NCBI RefSeq assembly: GCF_047824785.1
Contig: NZ_CP181167.1
Location: 2,790,001-2,854,000, forward strand
DNA length: 64,000 bases
Source of the DNA: Nitrobacter sp039808345
GTDB taxonomy: Bacteria; Pseudomonadota; Alphaproteobacteria; Rhizobiales; Xanthobacteraceae
Direction of reading: 5' to 3'
A program made the position numbers and the translations under genes. The notes beneath the pieces were generated by a model. The model made no database searches. It was not told the DNA's origin and was given only the letters and a program-made list of their open reading frames with translations. Positions 44,917 through 53,698 of the stretch are shown here, one piece after another. The first letter of the stretch is position 1, and each line of letters begins with the position of its first letter.

Positions 44917-44943
44917 AAGCCCGCAGCGAATGCGGGCTTATTT
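44917..44943 (+). terminator. Intrinsic terminator after His/Gly-rich gene
   Basis: AAGCCCGCA (44917-44925), loop GCGAA, TGCGGGCTT (44931-44939), then ATTTA, starting 6 bases after the stop codon. Confidence 0.75.
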
Positions 44944-45294
44944 ACAACCTGAATCCGAGCCAAACCGACTAGCCATGCGGCAATGAGCGGAGATTGGCCG
45001 TCACAGGCCCGCGTGCGCAACGCTGGTGCGTGTTGGAGCAACGCGACGGCATCCGGCAACGCCCCGATCTAGACGCAACGAGGGCACGTCCTCAATTCAA
45101 GGAAAAAAGGCACCGCCCCGCCCCAGGCCGGACGCGGGACGAGGACAGCCGCGAGGCCGGTTAAGAAGGCACCCGTTGTCCAGTGGCAGTGAGTTCGTAT
45201 TGCAGGACAAAGAGCGATATCCTGCCGTAAGCTGAACTGTTAAGTGCCGAAGGAAGCCGTCAGCGCCCGCAAGGGGTTGGCGGCTTTCGTTTTT
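44944..45294 (+). ncRNA. Possible small RNA ending in a strong terminator
   Basis: Between two genes with their own signals lies a stretch with no recognised coding frame that ends in a rho-independent terminator: AAGCCGTCA (45254-45262), GC-rich loop, TGGCGGCTT (45278-45286), then TTTCGTTTTT. The upstream gene already terminates at 44943, so this terminator implies another rightward transcript. The promoter was not located. Confidence 0.35.
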
Positions 45295-45302
45295 GCGTGG
45301 GC

Positions 45303-45446
45303 CTAGGACTGCGTCTGCGGTGCGGTAGCCGGCGCATTGGCGGCCGGCTTATAATGCGTGCCGCGTCCATAGTACAAGGTGGAAAGGATAACCAGCAGCA
45401 CGATGACCGCGCCTCCGATAATCCAGCCTTTCCGGATGCTACTCAT
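45303..45446 (-). CDS. 47-residue single-span membrane protein
   Basis: ATG at 45444-45446 (complement) follows an AGGAG site 4 bases away and the frame ends with TAG at 45303-45305. The protein begins MSSIRKGWII, has one hydrophobic helix (IIGGAVIVLLVILSTLYYG, about 9-27), then a short Ala/Pro/Thr-rich tail. The RBS, clean membrane segment and lack of competing genes support it as real; its function is unknown. Confidence 0.65.
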   Translation of the reverse strand: MSSIRKGWIIGGAVIVLLVILSTLYYGRGTHYKPAANAPATAPQTQS

Positions 45447-45627
45447 GGTTCTCCTCTCGAGTGAAAGGCATTCGGACTACCATGCTGCGCTCCGTTTAGG
45501 AACAGCAACTTCTCCGCACGCGGGCTCAGTAAGAGCAGGAATGTTCGCCGCCCCTCCATCTTTGAATGCGGGCAAACGGTAAGACGAGTTCGACCCCCTG
45601 ACACGCGGCAAATCCGCAACGACTTCA

Positions 45628-45723
45628 GTCTGGCGACTTATCAGGGGCGGCTGCGGTTCGACTCCGCACAGACACTCATTGAGACTGCTCCCGTAGATTC
45701 CCCGCCGGTTCGCTCCGGCGGGG
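45628..45723 (+). ncRNA. tRNA-like T-arm hairpin followed by terminator
   Basis: TGCGG-TTCGACT-CCGCA (45652-45668) has exactly the 5-bp stem and 7-base loop of a tRNA T-arm. It is followed by CAGAC (45669-45673), which can pair with GTCTG at 45628-45632, mimicking an acceptor/T-arm minihelix. No D-arm or anticodon arm fits, so it is not a normal tRNA. A strong terminator stem (CCCCGCCGG 45700-45708, CCGGCGGGG 45715-45723, then CTTTT) follows. Confidence 0.35.
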
Positions 45724-45728
45724 CTTTT
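45700..45728 (+). terminator. Strong intrinsic terminator
   Basis: A 9-base perfect GC stem with loop TTCGCT followed by CTTTT. It terminates rightward transcription just upstream of the small secreted protein gene; no protein gene clearly belongs to it. Confidence 0.75.
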
Positions 45729-45805
45729 CATGCGCTTTTGTGAACCGGAACGAACGCATGGCCGCCGCGTTCGCCCCTTGACCTGTTCAACACCGGAGAG
45801 CAATC

Positions 45806-46066
45806 ATGAAAAAGCTGGCCTTATGCGCGCTAGCATGCGCAGCTTCGGCATCCTTCGCGCAGGCTGCGGCGGCGGCCCAGTACTACGTCGTGCTCGACAC
45901 GGTCACTAACAAGTGCGCGATTGTCGATCATAGGCCCAAGAGCGCGGCCCGCACCGTTGATGACGAAATATATTTCAAGACGCGGTCGGAAGCGGAGACG
46001 GGGATGCAGGCCATGAAGGCGTGCAGGACGGCGCAGGCAGATTCCAGCGATAACCTGCTGCGATAA
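45806..46066 (+). CDS. Small secreted protein of unknown function
   Basis: An 86-residue protein with a signal peptide (KLALCALACAASASFAQAAA). The short mature part (YYVVLDTVTNKCAIVDHRPK, EIYFKTRSEAETGMQAMKAC) has two cysteines that could pair. Similar small periplasmic proteins are frequent in Bradyrhizobium; no function is known. A GGAGAG site precedes the ATG. Confidence 0.7.
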   Translation: MKKLALCALACAASASFAQAAAAAQYYVVLDTVTNKCAIVDHRPKSAARTVDDEIYFKTRSEAETGMQAMKACRTAQADSSDNLLR

Positions 46067-46129
46067 GCGGGCTTAACCACAGCCGAAAGCTTGACTTTGC
46101 AAAAAGGTGCTACACTTACGGCATGACAG

Positions 46130-46620
46130 CCGCCACCGAAGAGCGCGCCGGAGACACGATTGCTACCGAGGAAGAGAACCAAAGCCGAGGCCGAGCGTCT
46201 CGACAAGCTGCTTCGCCCTCGAAGCCGAGCATAATCTCTGCTACGATGGCGCCCAAGCGCGCGAAGTGGCTCAGGCGCCTCAGGCTCTACAACAACTAGA
46301 CGCGCGACGAGAGCAAGGTGAGCGACCCACTGCTCTTCACCGCGTCCGACCGTGTTCGCCTCGCTCTACGACGACCGCCTCTCCGCCGTCCTCGATTGCA
46401 ACGACGAGGGCGACCAGGACACGGCCGAGAACCTCACCGACCTCGCCGAGCACGACTACCGCGTCATGCAGAAGGACGAGGCGGACTACGAGTGGAAATA
46501 GGACGCCTGCTTCTTCGGCCGCGGCCTCCTGCTCCTCAACGAGTTCGATAGGACCGCCGGCGTGATGGCCCCCGTCACCGACGGTCAAGAAGATAATGAT
46601 GCACAAGCGCGAGAACCCGC
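46130..46620 (+). pseudogene. Phage portal-like protein remnant
   Basis: One frame reads TVFASLYDDRLSAVLDCNDE, DTAENLTDLAEHDYRVMQKD and, after a TAG at 46499-46501, DACFFGRGLLLLNEFDR. This resembles N-terminal parts of portal-type proteins of alphaproteobacterial phages, where the stop position carries Trp. The sequence before and after contains further stops and shifts. Weak but coherent phage likeness. Confidence 0.5.
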
Positions 46621-47798
46621 AGGCGTTCCCGCAGCCGGCCGCGGCGCAGCCCGGCATGGACCTCAATCCCGTCTCGTCGCCGACGCCGGAGCCGCAGAAG
46701 TCCACAGCGCCGATGGCCAGTCGCTTGCATAGATTTTATGAATGCTTTGCTACGCGCTCGAAAGCAATGACGCGACAGGCAGCACCGACCCCGCTCCCTT
46801 CTTCGCGAGGGAATACGCGATCGACAAGGCGGCCGCATCCCTGCTCGTTTCAAACGGCCTTCGGCTCGCCAAGTACCACCTGACCGGCCTCTGGGCCGTG
46901 CTAGGCTTTCCGTAGAGGCGCTCCGCGCTTCGATTACCCATCATCGAGTTTTCATCATGACAATTATGATCGGCGCGGCGGCATTGCTGCTTGTGAAGTG
47001 GATCAAGCGATCAAGCAGAGGTCGGCAAGCCAGGTCGAGACGCTCCTCATCCTTCTCGCCGTTAGCCTAGGCGCTGATGGGCTGTGCTGCGCGCTGGTCA
47101 CCGCCGCTACTGGGAGACGGTCGCCCGCGTGCTCGTCATCGCCGGCGCCTTCTGCACGTTCGTAATCCAGCGTTTCGAGAGCAAGTCTAGAACGGCTCCC
47201 CACACGCCCTAAAATGCGTTCTAAGGCCCGAAACTTCCTACCCGCGGGGGGGGCTGCGTTTGAGGCTTAAAGGCCCGCTCAGGCGGGAGAGATGCGAGAG
47301 ATGATTTTCGCTTCGATGAAACCTTTTCGCGCCCAGCGGCTACTTACCGCTGAGCGCGGATCAATTCATGGCACATCTCTGCGCACCGCCGCAGGGTTTG
47401 CAGGGCGGCACCTCGGGTGAGCATCTTCAAGGCATATTCGGTCGCACGGATGAGGCTCACCCTTATTGGGTCGCCCTCGAGAATGGAAGTGCACGGGCCC
47501 CAACTACAAGATGCTGCGGGACTTCTGCCGCGAGCGCGGCCTGTTGCTGTCCGCTCGCAGCATTCCGTGGCGCGCGCGCGTAAGCGGTACCAAGTCTTCA
47601 TGTTCGCCGAAGAGGAGCACGCCGAGGCATTCCGAAAGGAGTTCGGCGGCGAGCGGATGCACCCTTCGGAGGGGCGAGGGCGCGCGCTGGATTGCTATCG
47701 TTGATGTGCCGACATTCGCATCGTTCAAATTCTGCAGAAATGACTGGCATTCGGGGGCAAAGCGAGCATTGCTGTGGAGTGAGATGACCTTTGGATCG
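46621..47798. other. Decayed phage or mobile sequence
   Basis: No intact gene. Readable scraps include a frame with FFAREYAIDKAAASLLVSNG near 46800-46900, a short hydrophobic start MTIMIGAAALLLVKWIKR (46957), and a complement tail ending LIRATEYALKMLTRGAALQT (47344-47470). A two-frame remnant with VFMFAEEEHAEAFRKEFGGE (about 47590-47660) precedes cassette 2. All look like pseudogenes. Confidence 0.4.
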
Positions 47799-47827
47799 GC
47801 CCCGCAGCGCAACATCGCTGACGGGGC
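47799..47827 (+). promoter_or_regulatory. Conserved leader hairpin, cassette 2
   Basis: Identical over 29 bases to 10761-10789 upstream of cassette 1, forming the same GCCCCG...CGGGGC stem. The following GCGACGCTGATGTCGC dyad is shared too. Confidence 0.45.
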
Positions 47828-47872
47828 CTCGGGTGGTGCGACGCTGATGTCGCATCATTTTTGGAAGGTCCC

Positions 47873-48271
47873 ATGCAGAAGTCATCCCGCAATCGGAAGC
47901 CACGATCGAACCGCCGCGGACGCGGTAAGGCGCTCACCACAACGAAGGTAGCAATAACAGCACCTCGTCCTGTGAGAGAGCCGACGAAACGACGTCCAAC
48001 GATTCCTTCAAGCCCGGCTCTAGCGGGCGGCGTGGTCAGCGTAGCTGCAAAAGCGGGCAAACGGACGAACAAGCAAGCCAAACTGCTCGATCTTCTGAGG
48101 CACCCGGCTGGTGCGACCATTGCCGCGCTCTCAAACGCCTCCGGTTGGCAACAGCATTCGGTGCGCGGATTTTTGGCCGGCGTGGTTCGCAAGAAGCTCG
48201 GGCTTGAGTTGGTCTCAGCCGTTGAAGCAAATCAGCGCATCTACCGCATCATTGCATCGAAGCAGGCCTGA
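47873..48271 (+). CDS. DUF3489 protein, cassette 2
   Basis: A 132-residue copy of the protein at 10835-11233. The C-terminal DUF3489 domain is almost the same (LLRHPAGATIAALSNASGWQ, HSVRGFLAGVVRKKLGLELV), while the basic N-terminal linker has diverged more. The start at ATG 47873 matches copy 1. The gene is intact. Confidence 0.85.
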   Translation: MQKSSRNRKPRSNRRGRGKALTTTKVAITAPRPVREPTKRRPTIPSSPALAGGVVSVAAKAGKRTNKQAKLLDLLRHPAGATIAALSNASGWQQHSVRGFLAGVVRKKLGLELVSAVEANQRIYRIIASKQA

Positions 48272-48273
48272 CG

Positions 48274-48741
48274 ATGGCTAAAGCCTCGAAGAGCGGGCTT
48301 GCGCGTCATCGCGATCTCAGTGGTCGGCGACCACAGTCTCGGGGGCGTCGGTCAAGCTGGTCCGCGCTGGCGCATCTTCCGAAGCATCTGCAGATAGCCA
48401 TTGTAAGCTATCAGCGGCAGGTGGACGTGTGCGGCGACCTCAATCCGGCGATACGCCAGTTCCTTGATCGGATCGTCGAGAAAGAGACGCCCGAATCCGT
48501 CATGGCCAAGCTCATGGCCTTCGACCGCGGACAGGTCGAGCTGAAAGCCGGCACCATCCTATCCCGGGAATGGAACGGCATCACTCAGCGGGCGATCGTG
48601 GTTGACGATGGCTTCCTGTGGGAGGGGACACGGTACGACAGCCTTTCGGCGATCGCCTTCGCCATCACCGGTACCCGCTGGAGCGGGCCCCGCTTCTTTG
48701 GTCTGCGAGACGGCACGGTCGCTGGCGAGGATGGGCCGTGA
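48274..48741 (+). CDS. DUF2924 protein, cassette 2
   Basis: A 155-residue copy of 11236-11703 with the same core (LKAGTILSREWNGITQRAIV, TGTRWSGPRFFGL). Differences cluster at about residues 55-70 (VCGDLNPAIRQ versus QSDDLDPTVRQ). It overlaps the recombinase start by GTGA as in copy 1. Confidence 0.85.
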   Translation: MAKASKSGLARHRDLSGRRPQSRGRRSSWSALAHLPKHLQIAIVSYQRQVDVCGDLNPAIRQFLDRIVEKETPESVMAKLMAFDRGQVELKAGTILSREWNGITQRAIVVDDGFLWEGTRYDSLSAIAFAITGTRWSGPRFFGLRDGTVAGEDGP

Positions 48742-50345
48742 GGGCGGGAAAAGCGTTGGCCCGAGAGATCGTCCGGTGCGGGATCTATACCCGAGTCTCG
48801 ACCGACAACGGCCTCGACCAGGAGTTCAACTCGCTGGATGCTCAGTATGAAGCTTCCAGTGCCTATATCAAAAGCCAGGCCCATGCCGGTTGGGTGCAGG
48901 TCAAGACCCGCTATGACGATGGCGGTTTCTCGGGCGGATCAACCGATCGGCCGGCGCTGCAGCGCCTGCTCGAGGATATCCGGGCCCGCAAGATCGATGT
49001 CATTGTGGTCTACAAGGTCGATCGTCTGACCCGCTCGCTCGCCGACTTCGCCAAGCTGGTCGAGCTGTTCGATGCCCATCGGGTGTCATTTGTCTCGGTC
49101 ACCCAGCAGTTCAATACCACAACGTCCATGGGACGCCTGACCCTCAACGTTCTCTTGTCCTTTGCCCAGTTCGAGCGGGAAGTTACCTCGGAACGTATCC
49201 GGGACAAGGTTGCGGCCTCCAAGAAGAAGGGCATCTGGGTCGGAGGTCCCCTCCCCCTCGGCTACGTCATGGAAAACGGTAAGGTGACCGTCGTCCCCGA
49301 AGAAGCCGAACGGGTCCGTCATATCTTTGGGCGCTATCTCGAACTTGGCAGTGTCCGTGCCTTGATGCGAGACCTCAAGGACCGCAAGGTCGTCAGCAGG
49401 CGGCGCGTTCTCAAGACCGGAACAATTCGGGGCGGAGTTGCATTCGGCTGTGGCGCCTTATTCCATCTACTGCGCAATCGCTTCTACATTGGCGAGGTCA
49501 ACTATAAGGGCCAGATCTATCCGGGCGAACAGCCCCCAATCCTTGATCGTGACCTGTTCGAGCGCGTCCAGACGATGCTCACAGACCAGCGCAGTCATCA
49601 GACCAGAGCCCGGTCCTCCTTCAGCCATCTCCTGACCGGTCTGATGTTTGACGACGCCGGCCATCGCATGGCGCCGACCCAGGCCCAGAAGAAGGGCCGG
49701 CATTATAGCTATTATGTCTCGCGACCGCTTCTGTTCGGGAATGCAGCTACAGCCGCAGTTGGTTCGGTCTCTCGAGTGCCTGCCCCTGACATCGATGACC
49801 AGGTCCGCAAGGTTGTTCTGGAGCCGAAGCATCGGCAGCTTAAAGCTACCGGTCTCATCGACAACGCATTTGCGCGCTCGCTGATTGAGCGGATCGAGGT
49901 TCAGCAAAACCGCCTCGCCGTTCAGTTGAAGCAAGGGTCCGACAATCACGCCGAAGAAGACCACTCCACCATCGTCATTCCCTGGATCAAACCACCCTCC
50001 AAACGCGCACGGTCAATCCTGCGCCCGACCTCCGCAAAACTTCCGATCCGCCCGATGAAGCTGGAGCGACGGGCTACGCTGGTCGCAGCAATTGCCCGCG
50101 GCCGGCGCTGGCTTGATGAACTCATCGCCGATTCAGCGACAGATGCCCAAGCAATCGCAAAACGCGAGCGATGCAGCCTGCGCCACGTCAACATGACGCT
50201 GTCGTTGGCCTTCCTCTCTCCCGCACTCACCAAGGCTGACCTCGGCACAGCTATTGCTGCTGATCGAAGGTGTCGATTGGCGCGCGCCGGAGCAACGCTG
50301 GCGTCCGGCAATTGCCGGATGATCTGCGACCGATTGACTCGATGA
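48738..50345 (+). CDS. Large serine recombinase, cassette 2, with replaced C-terminus
   Basis: 535 residues from GTG 48738 (the same start as copy 1; the frame is open from 48618). Ser21 in YTRVSTDN and all resolvase/recombinase motifs are conserved and about 90 percent of residues match copy 1. After SPALTKA (base about 50238) the sequence switches to an IS66 fragment, so the last 36 residues of copy 1 (with LEQLRELPLEWDRQFEAL) are replaced by an unrelated tail ending CRMICDRLTR. Catalysis may persist, but the function of the lost C-terminus is unknown. Confidence 0.85.
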   Translation: MRAGKALAREIVRCGIYTRVSTDNGLDQEFNSLDAQYEASSAYIKSQAHAGWVQVKTRYDDGGFSGGSTDRPALQRLLEDIRARKIDVIVVYKVDRLTRSLADFAKLVELFDAHRVSFVSVTQQFNTTTSMGRLTLNVLLSFAQFEREVTSERIRDKVAASKKKGIWVGGPLPLGYVMENGKVTVVPEEAERVRHIFGRYLELGSVRALMRDLKDRKVVSRRRVLKTGTIRGGVAFGCGALFHLLRNRFYIGEVNYKGQIYPGEQPPILDRDLFERVQTMLTDQRSHQTRARSSFSHLLTGLMFDDAGHRMAPTQAQKKGRHYSYYVSRPLLFGNAATAAVGSVSRVPAPDIDDQVRKVVLEPKHRQLKATGLIDNAFARSLIERIEVQQNRLAVQLKQGSDNHAEEDHSTIVIPWIKPPSKRARSILRPTSAKLPIRPMKLERRATLVAAIARGRRWLDELIADSATDAQAIAKRERCSLRHVNMTLSLAFLSPALTKADLGTAIAADRRCRLARAGATLASGNCRMICDRLTR

Positions 50346-51962
50346 TGCAAGAAATGCGGCGAGAACGGTGCGAGTCAGTTAGATTCTTCTCGTATGAACG
50401 TCGATCTCGCCGCACTGCCCGACGACGTGGAGACGCTGCAAAAGCTGGTGCGTTCGCTTGTAGCCGAGCGCGTCAGCCTCAGCGAGGCGAAGGCCGAGAT
50501 CGAACGGCTCAATCTCATCATCAAGAGGCTGCAGCGCAACCAGTACGGCCGCCGGGCTGAGCGGCTCGATGACGAGCAGTTGCAACTCGGCTTCGAAGAC
50601 CTCAACGCCGATCTTGCGCACGTCGAAACTAGCCTTCCGCCTCCGCCAGCCGAGAGCCGTCCCCCGAGGCCCCAAAGCGAGCGCCCGAGCCTGCCGGTGC
50701 ACTTGCCCCGCGAGGATGTCAGGCTCGATGTTGAGCATCAAACCTGCCCGTGTTGCGGCGGCATACTGCACCTGATCGGCGAAACGACGAGCGAGATGCT
50801 CGACCATGTACCGGCGCGGCTGCGGGTCATCCGAATCTGCCGGCCGCGCTATGGCTGTCGGGCCTGCGGGACTATCCATCAAGCGCCAGCACCAGAGCGG
50901 CCGATCGCCAAAGGGCTGGCCTCCCCGGCTCTGCTCTCCCATGTTCTGGTCTCCAAATACTGCGATCACCTCCCGCTTTACAGGCAGAGCCAGATCTTCG
51001 CCCGGCAGGGCGTCACGTTGGACCGCTCGACCTTGGCGAACTGGATCGGCGGCGCCTGCTGGTGGCTGGAGCCCCTTCAATCCAAGCTCGCTGAACACAT
51101 CTTTGCATCGCAGAAACTGTTCGCCGACGACACGCCTATCCCGGTACTCGATCCCGGCCGCGGCCGCACCAAAACTGGCCGGTTGTGGGTGTACGCCCGC
51201 GATGACCGGCCTTGGAACGGACCGGATCCGCCAGCCGCGGTCTATCTCTACAGTCCGGATCGCAAGGCTGAGCGTCCCGCTGCTCATCTGGCCAACTTCA
51301 GCGGCATCGTTCAGGTCGACGGTTATCCCGGGTTCGATCGGCTTCGCGACGGCGGCACCATCCAGCTCGCAGCTTGTTGGGCTCACGCCAGGCGGAAGTT
51401 CTACGAGGTGCAGCAGGCGACCGCCTCGCCTGTCGCGACCGAAGCGCTGCGACGCGTCGCCGAGCTTTACGTGATCGAGGCCGCCATCCGCGGCCAGACC
51501 GCGGAAGCACGGCAAAGCATGCGTCGATCAAAGTCGTTGCCTCTGGTCACGGCGATGAAAGCATGGCTCGAAATGCAACTCGCCCAAATCCCGCCGCGCG
51601 GCGGGCTCGCCGATGCCACTCGCTATGCCCTAAGCCGCTGGGATGCTCTTTGCTGCTTCCTCAATGACGGCCGCATCGAGCTCGACACCAACACCGTCGA
51701 ACGCGCCATTCGTCCGGTCACGCTCGGACGAAAGAACCACCTGTTCGCCGGATCAGATGGCGGGGCTCAGCGCTGGGCCACAGTCTGCTCCCTCATCACC
51801 ACGGCAAAGCTAAATGACGTCGAGCCCTTCACCTATCTCAAGGACATCCTTGAACGCATGTCGGCAGGTCATCCCATGAGCCGGCTCGATCAGCTCTTGC
51901 CATGGAACTGGCGCCCGGCAACTATCCTCAACTAAGATGACGTGTCAGGAATAGACGCTTAC
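50239..51962 (+). mobile_element. IS66-family element, left-truncated
   Basis: The right end shows the IS66 terminal sequence (CGCTTAC at 51956-51962, reading GTAAGCG on the complement). The left end, tnpA and most of tnpB are gone: only the last 28 or so codons of tnpB remain (LIEGVDWRAPEQRWRPAIAG, to TGA 50324), fused to the recombinase gene. tnpC is intact. Confidence 0.85.
50394..51935 (+). CDS. IS66-family transposase TnpC
   Basis: A 513-residue DDE transposase. Order: N-terminal coiled coil (about 20-50: SLSEAKAEIERLNLIIKRLQ), zinc-binding segment (TCPCCGG with CRACG, about 118-162), DDE_Tnp_IS66 catalytic domain (KLFADDTPIPVLDPGRG, GIVQVDGYPGFDRL, ELDTNTVERAIRPVTLGRKN) and a short C-terminal IS66_C (LITTAKLNDVEPFTYLKDIL). 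Intact, but without tnpA/tnpB and the left end it cannot mobilise this copy. Confidence 0.92.
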   Translation: MNVDLAALPDDVETLQKLVRSLVAERVSLSEAKAEIERLNLIIKRLQRNQYGRRAERLDDEQLQLGFEDLNADLAHVETSLPPPPAESRPPRPQSERPSLPVHLPREDVRLDVEHQTCPCCGGILHLIGETTSEMLDHVPARLRVIRICRPRYGCRACGTIHQAPAPERPIAKGLASPALLSHVLVSKYCDHLPLYRQSQIFARQGVTLDRSTLANWIGGACWWLEPLQSKLAEHIFASQKLFADDTPIPVLDPGRGRTKTGRLWVYARDDRPWNGPDPPAAVYLYSPDRKAERPAAHLANFSGIVQVDGYPGFDRLRDGGTIQLAACWAHARRKFYEVQQATASPVATEALRRVAELYVIEAAIRGQTAEARQSMRRSKSLPLVTAMKAWLEMQLAQIPPRGGLADATRYALSRWDALCCFLNDGRIELDTNTVERAIRPVTLGRKNHLFAGSDGGAQRWATVCSLITTAKLNDVEPFTYLKDILERMSAGHPMSRLDQLLPWNWRPATILN

Positions 51963-52689
51963 GGCTCAAGCGTGAGCTGCCGTTTTATCGGCTTTGGGTT
52001 GCGGGCGACAGCGTCTATGGCGTCGGCGACATCGAGCGGGATTTGCGCCGGGCTGGCAAAGGCTATGTGCTCGGCGTCGCCGCCAATCACTGGTTCGGAT
52101 CCTGGAGCCGGAAGCGGTCGATCGGCGGCTCGGCGGAAGAAATCGCCAGAACCTTGAAGTCGGTCGACTGGCGACGCTTGTCGGCGGGTAGCGGAACCAA
52201 GGGGCCGCGCTGGCATGATTGGGCCTATCTCGAACTCGCCGATCTCGACGCTGGTGAGTTTAATGCGGAGCGCAGCGGCCCGTGGACGCGCGGCTTGCTG
52301 ATCCGACGCCACATCGCCGACGGCGAACTCGCCTACTTCACCACCTGGTGTCCGGCCGGAACTTCCATCAAGCAGTTGGTCGCCGTTGAAGGACATCGCT
52401 GGGCGATCGAAGACAGCTTTGAGACCGCAAAGAACGAGTTCGGCCTCGATCACAATGAAACGCGGTCCTGGCACGGCTGGCATCGCCATGTGTCTCTGGT
52501 CATGTTGACCTTCGCCATGATGGCCGCCATTCGCCGAAAAGCTAACGCACCACCCCAAAAAAACACTTCGCGCGCAACCCGAACCCGCAAGGCCTCATCC
52601 GTTGGTCGGTCCAGGAAATCCGCAGAATAGCGCAGCGGCGCGCGCGACAACGGATCCGACCCAGCTATGTCATCGCGTGGTCGATGTAG
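51963..52689 (+). pseudogene. IS701-like transposase, 5'-truncated and frameshifted
   Basis: The reading frame begins directly at the IS66 right end with the middle of a DDE_5/IS701-type transposase (LWVAGDSVYGVGDIERDLRR, GKGYVLGVAANHWF, VEGHRWAIEDSFETAKNEFG). Near 52555-52565, in an A-run, it shifts frame and then reads the normal end (GLIRWSVQEIRRIAQRRARQ) to TAG 52687. The N-terminal half is missing; the IS66 insertion or later deletion removed it. Confidence 0.75.
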
Positions 52690-52757
52690 CGACGTGCTCA
52701 CCAAGCCATCGCTCAAAAAGCACATATCAAGCAAAAATTACGACTGTAATGCTAGAT

Positions 52758-53621
52758 TCAGGAGCATTGGGTTGAGCGTATGAGGCGCCTGAGCATAATG
52801 CGGATCATGGCGAGGCGAACGAAGGCTGCGGCGGTCCTGGTGTAGCGCTCGAAATCGCGCATCAGGCGCCGATTGCGGCTGATCCGGGCGAAAGTCCGTT
52901 CGACGATCCAGCGCTTGGGCAGAACGACGAAGCGATGGAGATCGGAACGTTAGACGATCTCCATCTTCCAGCATCCCGTCGCGGCGGCAGTCTTCGCCAT
53001 TTTTGGTCCCTGGTAGCCGCCATCGGCGAAAACCCGCTCGACGAAGGGAAAACGCCGCCGCGCGCGACGTAGCAAATCATGCGCGCCATCGCGGTCCTGA
53101 ACATCTGCGGCATGGACGCTCACGCCGAGCAAGAGGCCGAGTGTGTCAACGAGGATGTGGCGCTTGCGGCCCGTGATCTCAGCGCAACGTCTTCGTTGTC
53201 GCTTCTTGCCCGCATCAAAGCCCTGCCAGTCGAGTGCAGACCCTTTTTGCGCTGCCTTGCTGGTTTGGGAGTCGATGATTGCAACCGTGGGACTCGCCTC
53301 GCGTCCGGTTGCTTCGCTTGTCGCTATATAGAGTGCGTCGTGAATATGCTCCAACGTGCCGTCCCAGTCCCATAACATGAAATAGAAATGCGCCGTGCTC
53401 TTGGGCGGCAGATCTTTCGGCATCGCCTTCCATTGGCAGCCGGTCGACAGCACATAGAAGATCGCGTTCAATACCTCGCGTACATCGACCGAACGGCGGC
53501 GTCCGCCTCGTCGCGCCGGCGGGATCATCGGAGCAACAAGCATCCACTCCGCATCACTCAAATCACTCGGATACCGAAGGTTGCGCCGCTCGGCCGTCAA
53601 ACGGTGTTCAGGCTTCCACAT
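52758..53621 (-). pseudogene. IS5-family transposase with nonsense codon
   Basis: From ATG 53621 (MWKPEHRLTAERRNLRYPSD) the frame gives a typical IS5 transposase: DUF4096 N-domain (WMLVAPMIPPARRGGRRRSV) and DDE region (AIIDSQTSKAAQKG, ITGRKRHILVDTLGLLLGVS). A TAA at 52950-52952 replaces the Lys codon of the family MEIVKRSD motif; reading on in frame restores HRFVVLPKRWIVERTFARIS to a TGA at 52758. A single base change thus separates it from an intact gene. Fragments of the same IS are at 17.44 and 40.30 kb. Confidence 0.85.
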
Positions 53622-53698
53622 CTCCTTGTCTCGAATCGCTCTCCGAGAAGGGGAACCACAACCGACTCATCTGACTCAAGTTCTTCCTGGATCGGCTC

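Noticed and set aside
45575..45680. Complete tRNA gene
   Set aside because: Only a T-arm and partial acceptor pairing can be drawn; no D-arm or anticodon arm and the distance is too short.
35532..46501. Recoding of TAG as tryptophan
   Set aside because: Intact genes here (for example exbB at 23694-23696 and the adaptor at 58337-58339) end normally with TAG, so general reassignment is unlikely; kept only as a question about suppression or decay.
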